NCBI GenBank assembly: GCA_000708835.1
Contig: DF236967.1
Span: 188,822-252,821 of the forward strand
DNA length: 64,000 nt
Source of the DNA: Klebsormidium nitens
Lineage: Eukaryota; Streptophyta; Klebsormidiophyceae; Klebsormidiales; Klebsormidiaceae
Direction: 5' to 3'
A program made the translations under genes and the position numbers. A model generated the notes under the pieces. The model worked only from the letters and a program-made list of their open reading frames with translations, was not told the DNA's origin and did not search any database. This document shows positions 59,601-64,000 of the stretch, one piece after another. The stretch's first letter is position 1. Each line of letters begins with the position of its first letter.

Positions 59601-61815
59601 GACAGAACAAGCGGGTGTGTAAGTCCGCAACGGACGTGGCCAGAGCGTAGGTAAAGAGACGGGTGTGTGCCACTCTTTAGCACGAGTCTCCGAGCCTGTC
59701 CAGGTTTTTGCCCCACCGCTCTGCGAGCGTACCCGGCGTTAAGCGCAAGCTGCCAGTGTCGACGCATCCGCCTCAATAATTCTGAAACCTTTTCTTTCCA
59801 GTTGGACAGCTGCGCTTTTCCAGGGTATCTGAGTGTTCGGTGGGCATATGAGTTCCTCAATTCTCTAGAAAAGCGGACGGCACAAAGCGGGATCTGTTTA
59901 GATCACAAAAGCCTCTGCTAGTATCTCCACTCTGCTCAATTTTTACGACCCGTTTTGGCTTCGTTCTGGCACTTGTTAGGCTCTTTCTTGGACGAGAATC
60001 CACGTAGCGGGTATATTCAATGCTTTAGACACGTGCCTCAGGCTGCGCTGGAGCGGTCTGGCCGCGGGAGCGCCCTGACGACCCCGCGCATCAAGATCCT
60101 GGAGCAGGCGATCGAGCTGTACTCGCAGAACAAAGAGTACGCCTTCCATGCCAAAATGGCCGACGAGGCCGCCAAGCTGCTCAAGTGAGGCTCCGCTCCC
60201 GCCTTATGTATCCGCAGATCATTATAGATTTAATTTGTCCTTTCGAATTTGCTGGCGCCCACTGTGCCGAATTAGCGACAGGAAGTTGTGCGATAACCGT
60301 ACTTCCCGTGCCGCTTCTCTTTCCCCTTTTCAGTACAATAAGCAAATGTGGAGTCTTGTAAAGCGCCCAGATCTGTTTCGGGCAGTGACGCACAGCGAGA
60401 GTCTGCCGCCCCTGATATATCTTGAGCGCATCTTTTTCCCTCTTGTTTTGTGCACCCACGACATGCTTTGTGAAGGGCGCTCTCTGTAAATTCGCGCTTT
60501 TAATCACCACCGCAAACCAGAGCCTCCCGCTGATTTCTACGACATTGTCCTTCTATACGCCCAGGGCGCAGCAGGAGCTGGAGATCAGCACGCGGCAGGA
60601 CGTGTTCGTGGACAGCAGCGTCAGCGACTCCATCCGAACGTGCATTGCAATGGGCAACCACAAGGCCGCCCAGAAACTGAGGGTCGACTTCAAGGTACGT
60701 GAGCCAGCCGGCTAACTGCTCGACTTCGTGCGCAGTCTATCCTTATATCTCGATTTTTCATGATTCACAAGTAGCAGGATGAAAAGGAGACACTGCTTGA
60801 TCTGACGCGCCGACCAGCCCTGTATCTTCGTATCTTGTCACTCTGGAGCATTGAGATTCAAACGGGAAGCGGACGGATAGGGTAGCCACGTGCTGATAGT
60901 CTGGCACTGATACCTTTCGTGTTCAAAAGCCACGCAGATTAAACCTCCGGCAATAGGTCCGCATTCGATCAAATCATACAAGCTAATGATGAAGCTCCTG
61001 CCCCTGAACTTCGGCTGAGCTTTCTTTAGGTGCCCGACAAGCGCTTCTACTGGCTGAAGATCAAGGCCCTGGCGCACGCCCGCGACTGGGACGCCCTCGA
61101 CAAGTTTGCGCGCGAGCGGAAGCCCCCCGTCAGCTACGCGGCTTTTGCAGAGGCGTGCATCGAGCAGGGCGTGAACAGCGAGGCTATCAAGTACATTGGC
61201 AAGATCACCGACCTGCAAGCCAGGGCCGAGGTGGGCGCGCGCGAGCTAGTGTGCTTTTGCCTTGGGGTTTTATTGCAGTACTGCTTTTGGAGCACGTTTG
61301 CTGTAAAATTGAGAGTCGGAGAAGGGGCAACCTGCTAGTTATGGAACGCATTCGGCGAGTGTCCGCGGATTGGAGATAGAATCGTTGTGCGAGTTGCTTC
61401 AAAGCGCGCGTATCTGCTGTGGGTAGAGGCGCTCTTGGTGCGGTGGCAGGAGACTATGGATGGGATCCCTTATGCTGCTCATAATGTGACATTCTGCTTA
61501 TCAGATTTTGGGCTTTGCTTGGCATCTTACGCTCTGGTCACAGCCGGTATGCATCAGCTTCCTTTTCCAGGTTTGACATGACGTTTGTGGGAGCCGTTCA
61601 CTCATCATTGCTCCAAATCCTTTTAGCAAGAAATGTAAACAGTTTTTTGTCTGCAGGCTTTTGCGCGTATCGGGATGGTCAACGAAGCTGCTGAAGCAGC
61701 AACCCAGGCTAAGGATGGGGAGCTTCTGAACAGGTTGCGGTCCACTTTTACGAGCAACACGTCGGCAGCCGCCATTATAGATACATTCCGAGACAAGCTA
61801 TCGCTGCCAGGATGA
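53621..61815 (+). CDS. VPS16: VPS16 / VACUOLELESS1, HOPS-CORVET core subunit
   Basis: Core subunit of the class C (HOPS/CORVET) tethering complexes for fusion at late endosomes and vacuoles. Fourteen exons (53621-53742, 54229-54483, 54816-55080, 55513-55722, 56136-56341, 56715-56901, 57411-57572, 58247-58450, 58766-58885, 59401-59553, 60042-60184, 60565-60694, 61030-61230, 61657-61815) join to 838 residues, matching the human length (839). The N-terminal beta-propeller has AEWNELYNRFYCKLEVY, FGGPIATVRDSGK, RMAVSPNGNFLACFTFDGK, VPECDGVRLLSNS and GSTDPAALLFEAMEHFEKRS. The C-terminal helical solenoid has DACIDAAGHEFDVPQQKALL, RHWACAKIETSGD, GDTDLVYLAIFHL, IQAKPLARDLFVSW, DSSVSDSIRTCIAMGN and ARIGMVNEAAEAATQA. 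Exon 3 uses a non-consensus donor, GTCCGC. Intron 7 contains a decayed copy of the start of exon 8. Confidence 0.97.
58096..58130 (+). pseudogene. Decayed duplicate of VPS16 exon 8 start inside intron 7
   Basis: The 35 bases after an acceptor-like TTTCGCCAG match the first 35 bases of exon 8 (58247-58281) at about 33 positions and would encode EAVLRLWACAKI. After that the sequence diverges and meets an in-frame TGA (GGGTTAGCTGA). A shared CCTCAAGCTCTAC lies upstream of both copies (57963 and 58200). Splicing to it would truncate VPS16, so it is a pseudo-exon. Confidence 0.8.
59311..59340. repeat. 15-bp perfect tandem repeat in VPS16 intron 9
   Basis: CTATCACGAACACTC is present twice in tandem about 60 bp before the exon 10 start at 59401. 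Confidence 0.85.
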
Positions 61816-63477
61816 ATGAAACGTGATCCAATCATTACTTAATCAGGGTTCGGATCCTTAATTATGTGCCGTTTACCAACTGAAAATCAGATCGATTGCG
61901 CATGCAATTGTTACATCATGCAGCTGACCTCATGCAGTGACATGTACCCATGTACTGGAAAACTTTGTAGTCCAAAGTTTCTGAAATTGTCGAACCATTT
62001 AATCATGCGATAATATGCACGGATGCTGGCACTGATCGTTGCCGGCCGGCCCGCCAAAAAGAGCTGTGCTCATGAATTCTGGCTCGAATTCGTGTGACTG
62101 TCACACATGCACTGGCACTCCATATGCCAGGCTGTGTATCCCGTTCGTGCACGGGCCTGGTCGCGGGATGTGATGAGTCGGACGTGAGCTCATGGCTAGT
62201 ACATGGTAGACCGCCCAGGAGGGCGGCGGGGGCTTGCCTCTCTGTGGTGCGACTGGGCAGAATTTTAAAATTGCATTGTGTGGCGTAAAGCAATTTAAAT
62301 GGCTTTATTCACAGAAGGTAGTGCGCTTGCGCGCGCACACGCCAAACTTAGTCCGTACACCACCTTGCGGTATGCACCCGAGGTGGTTGGGCAGTGCGTA
62401 CCAGGTTTAGCCGGCACTCTTCTTTCCGGGCACCTTGATCAATTGTGAAACTCCTTCGCGTACAATACTGACGAAGTCCATCGCAGATTAGGGTGATTTG
62501 ATTTTTAAATTCGGCGTTATAAGCCCGGGGTACTGCACAGTGTCAAGTGCTAGGCAGTGGTGTAAATCACAACGTGGCCGCTCTTTCGACCTTGGCATGC
62601 AACGTGGCGGCTTTAGAGTAGGCCTCTTCGGAGAAATCGAGGTCAAACGTTACATCGTTACGGTATCTCGCGGCGGCAACCTCGCGTCCGCGAACGATGC
62701 GTAGCATTAGATCTGCGCCGCCGCGCGGGGCAGTCTGGGCTTGGACGAAAACATGGTCTGGGACATTTGGGGGATTTTGCATACGTTTTCGCATCGAACT
62801 TCGACCAAGCGGAAACGGGACCAGACTGGGCGATGCTATCTTCCGCACAGAGCCACGTCGTACAGCGTCGCCCGAAGCGCGGTTTCATAGAATGCAAAAG
62901 CTTCCTATTTTACTTGGTAAAAGAGAGGCAAGCCAATATGGCTCTGATAGAGCACTGAGTGATCATGTGGCAGCTGGCATGTAGCAATTCGTAGAGGCTT
63001 GCCGTGCACTATAATGATGCCACACGTTGGTGGCGCACGACGACGTCGGCGTTGATCCCTAGCCATGGGACAGACGCTAGGTAGCATGCACTGCTAGAGT
63101 CTACGACCTGAGCAGGCATGTATTAGTCACTGACGTTCAACCATTGCAATATAGTATAGCATTTTTAAGGCACATCTAATCAATACTTTTGAAATTGTAG
63201 ATCTCACCAGAAGCGAATCCGACTAAGGAGCAGTTATTTTATTTGTTGAACGATCGAGTTTCAAACGGTGTCCATATGATCAGATTGGCCTCACTGAACG
63301 TAGGTTAGTACGGGTTCAGGAAACACTACGACGGAACACCTCAACGATACTTTACATAATGCCTGTTTGTTCTCATCTTCAAGGTTGATGAGCACTGTGT
63401 AAAGTTGGCCGCAAATCTAAGAGCAACTTAAATAAAATGCTTCGCAACGCATAAGTACTGCACTTCTGATGACAGGG
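61816..63477. other. Right-hand region after VPS16, no gene identified
   Basis: 1,662 bp in which I can name no gene. The first 250 bp are CATG-rich (GCGCATGCAATTG, CATCATGCAGC, CTCATGCAGTGACATG), as in the convergent spacers, which suggests that the next gene is on the minus strand. Minus-strand open stretches exist: 62567-62848, with residues such as MLRIVRGREVAAARYRNDV, and a 24-codon ATG ORF at 62407-62481 (MDFVSIVREGVSQLIKVPGK...). Neither has a family I recognise or clear splice partners. Confidence 0.5.
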
Positions 63478-63699
63478 TCAGGACGCAACGTCCTCCGGCT
63501 TTTCGACATTTTTCCGCTTCCGCTCTCTCACGACCTCTTCGCCGGACCCCTCTTCGGGACTGCGCTTAACATTTCCAACAACTTGGGTTGTTGCCCCTTG
63601 ACTGTAAGTCGCCAGTTGCTTGTCACGCTGCCTGGTTGGATCGCATGGAGGCCTGGCGGCGCTTGTAATGTCTCCAAGCAACCTGCAAACCACCATCAC
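63478..63699 (-). CDS. Possible C-terminal exon of an unidentified minus-strand gene
   Basis: A minus-strand frame open from the window's right part ends at a TGA (63478-63480) and encodes a charged tail (SPEEGSGEEVVRERKRKNVE, then KPEDVAS) resembling a basic nuclear-protein C-terminus. Candidate acceptors (TTTGCAG near 63686, CTTACAG near 63607) could start the exon, but no neighbouring exon is seen before the window ends. The family is not recognised. It could equally be a chance open frame. Confidence 0.25.
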   Translation of the reverse strand: MMVVCRLLGDITSAARPPCDPTRQRDKQLATYSQGATTQVVGNVKRSPEEGSGEEVVRERKRKNVEKPEDVAS

Positions 63700-64000
63700 T
63701 CTTAAATTGTTTAAGGAGAAGGTTTCGTTGGCAACGGGTTTACCAGGATACGGCAGAATAAGCCGACGTTGCTCTAGCCGTTCTGTTTGTGTGCTTTACT
63801 GATCATGCTCAGAAGGGAGGAATTTTTTGTGCCACTTCCTACTGCTTTAGAGCGACAGACGGCGGCGGATGGCTCATCAAAATGAGCAGATACACGCAAT
63901 CTGCGAAACCCCTGCTTTCTTGCGCTGTTCTTCAGATGGCTTGTCGTAATGCATCATTTTTTATCTTTATTTCGAGCGAACAGCTTTCCTCCAACCTTCT
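63700..64000. other. Right edge, nothing assigned
   Basis: About 300 bp with no recognisable coding or RNA feature. It would be intron or upstream sequence if the preceding minus-strand exon is real. Confidence 0.4.

Noticed and set aside
1-64000. Bacterial-style operons, CRISPR arrays, rRNA genes or intact transposons
   Set aside because: All recognised genes are intron-split eukaryotic genes. No regularly spaced repeats, rRNA sequence, transposase or reverse transcriptase frames were seen.

Overview
This is a eukaryotic nuclear window from the green (plant) lineage. Every gene recognised is split by many short GT-AG introns, and several families are typical of streptophytes: a plant-type GCN1 (ILITHYIA), a J20-like plastid J-protein, a GABA transaminase of the plant POP2 type, an AP-2 mu subunit nearly colinear with the land-plant protein, and VPS16/VCL1. 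Base composition is near balanced, introns are mostly 100-600 bp and gene spacers are about 0.5-1.5 kb. That fits a compact streptophyte algal genome such as Klebsormidium better than a flowering plant. The species is an inference.

Layout, left to right. 1-8280 (-): N-terminal third of GCN1, running off the left edge. 8734-9249 (+): PET117. 9270-14130 (+): POP1, whose ATG lies 20 bp after the PET117 stop. 15082-17867 (-): plastid OsmC-like protein. 18403-21831 (+): SPT2-type histone chaperone. 22970-24863 (+): J20-like chaperone. 26279-31254 (-): mitochondrial-type NADH-cytochrome b5 reductase. 31868-35182 (+): BRCC36 deubiquitinase. 36033-37169 (-): F-box protein. 37868-40144 (+): DUF1499 protein with a plastid and twin-arginine signal. 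41190-47020 (-): GABA transaminase. 47932-52463 (-): AP-2 mu. 53621-61815 (+): VPS16. The last 2.2 kb holds no gene I can name.

For all thirteen genes I reconstructed exon-by-exon models by hand. In each model the coding phases add up to one open frame. The exceptions are the GCN1 fragment, which is open at the left edge, and the first two SPT2 exons, which are tentative.

The genes do not form one pathway. Transcription directions largely alternate between head-to-head pairs sharing 0.45-1.2 kb promoters (GCN1/PET117, OsmC/SPT2, CBR/BRCC36, F-box/DUF1499, AP2M/VPS16) and tail-to-tail pairs. The tail-to-tail spacers are visibly rich in CATG/ATGCAT words. The most interesting points are the very tight PET117-POP1 arrangement (possible dicistronic mRNA), a decayed duplicate of VPS16 exon 8, an OsmC protein that has lost both reactive cysteines, and the CATG-rich convergent spacers. 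I see no prokaryote-like cluster, CRISPR array, rRNA gene or intact transposon.
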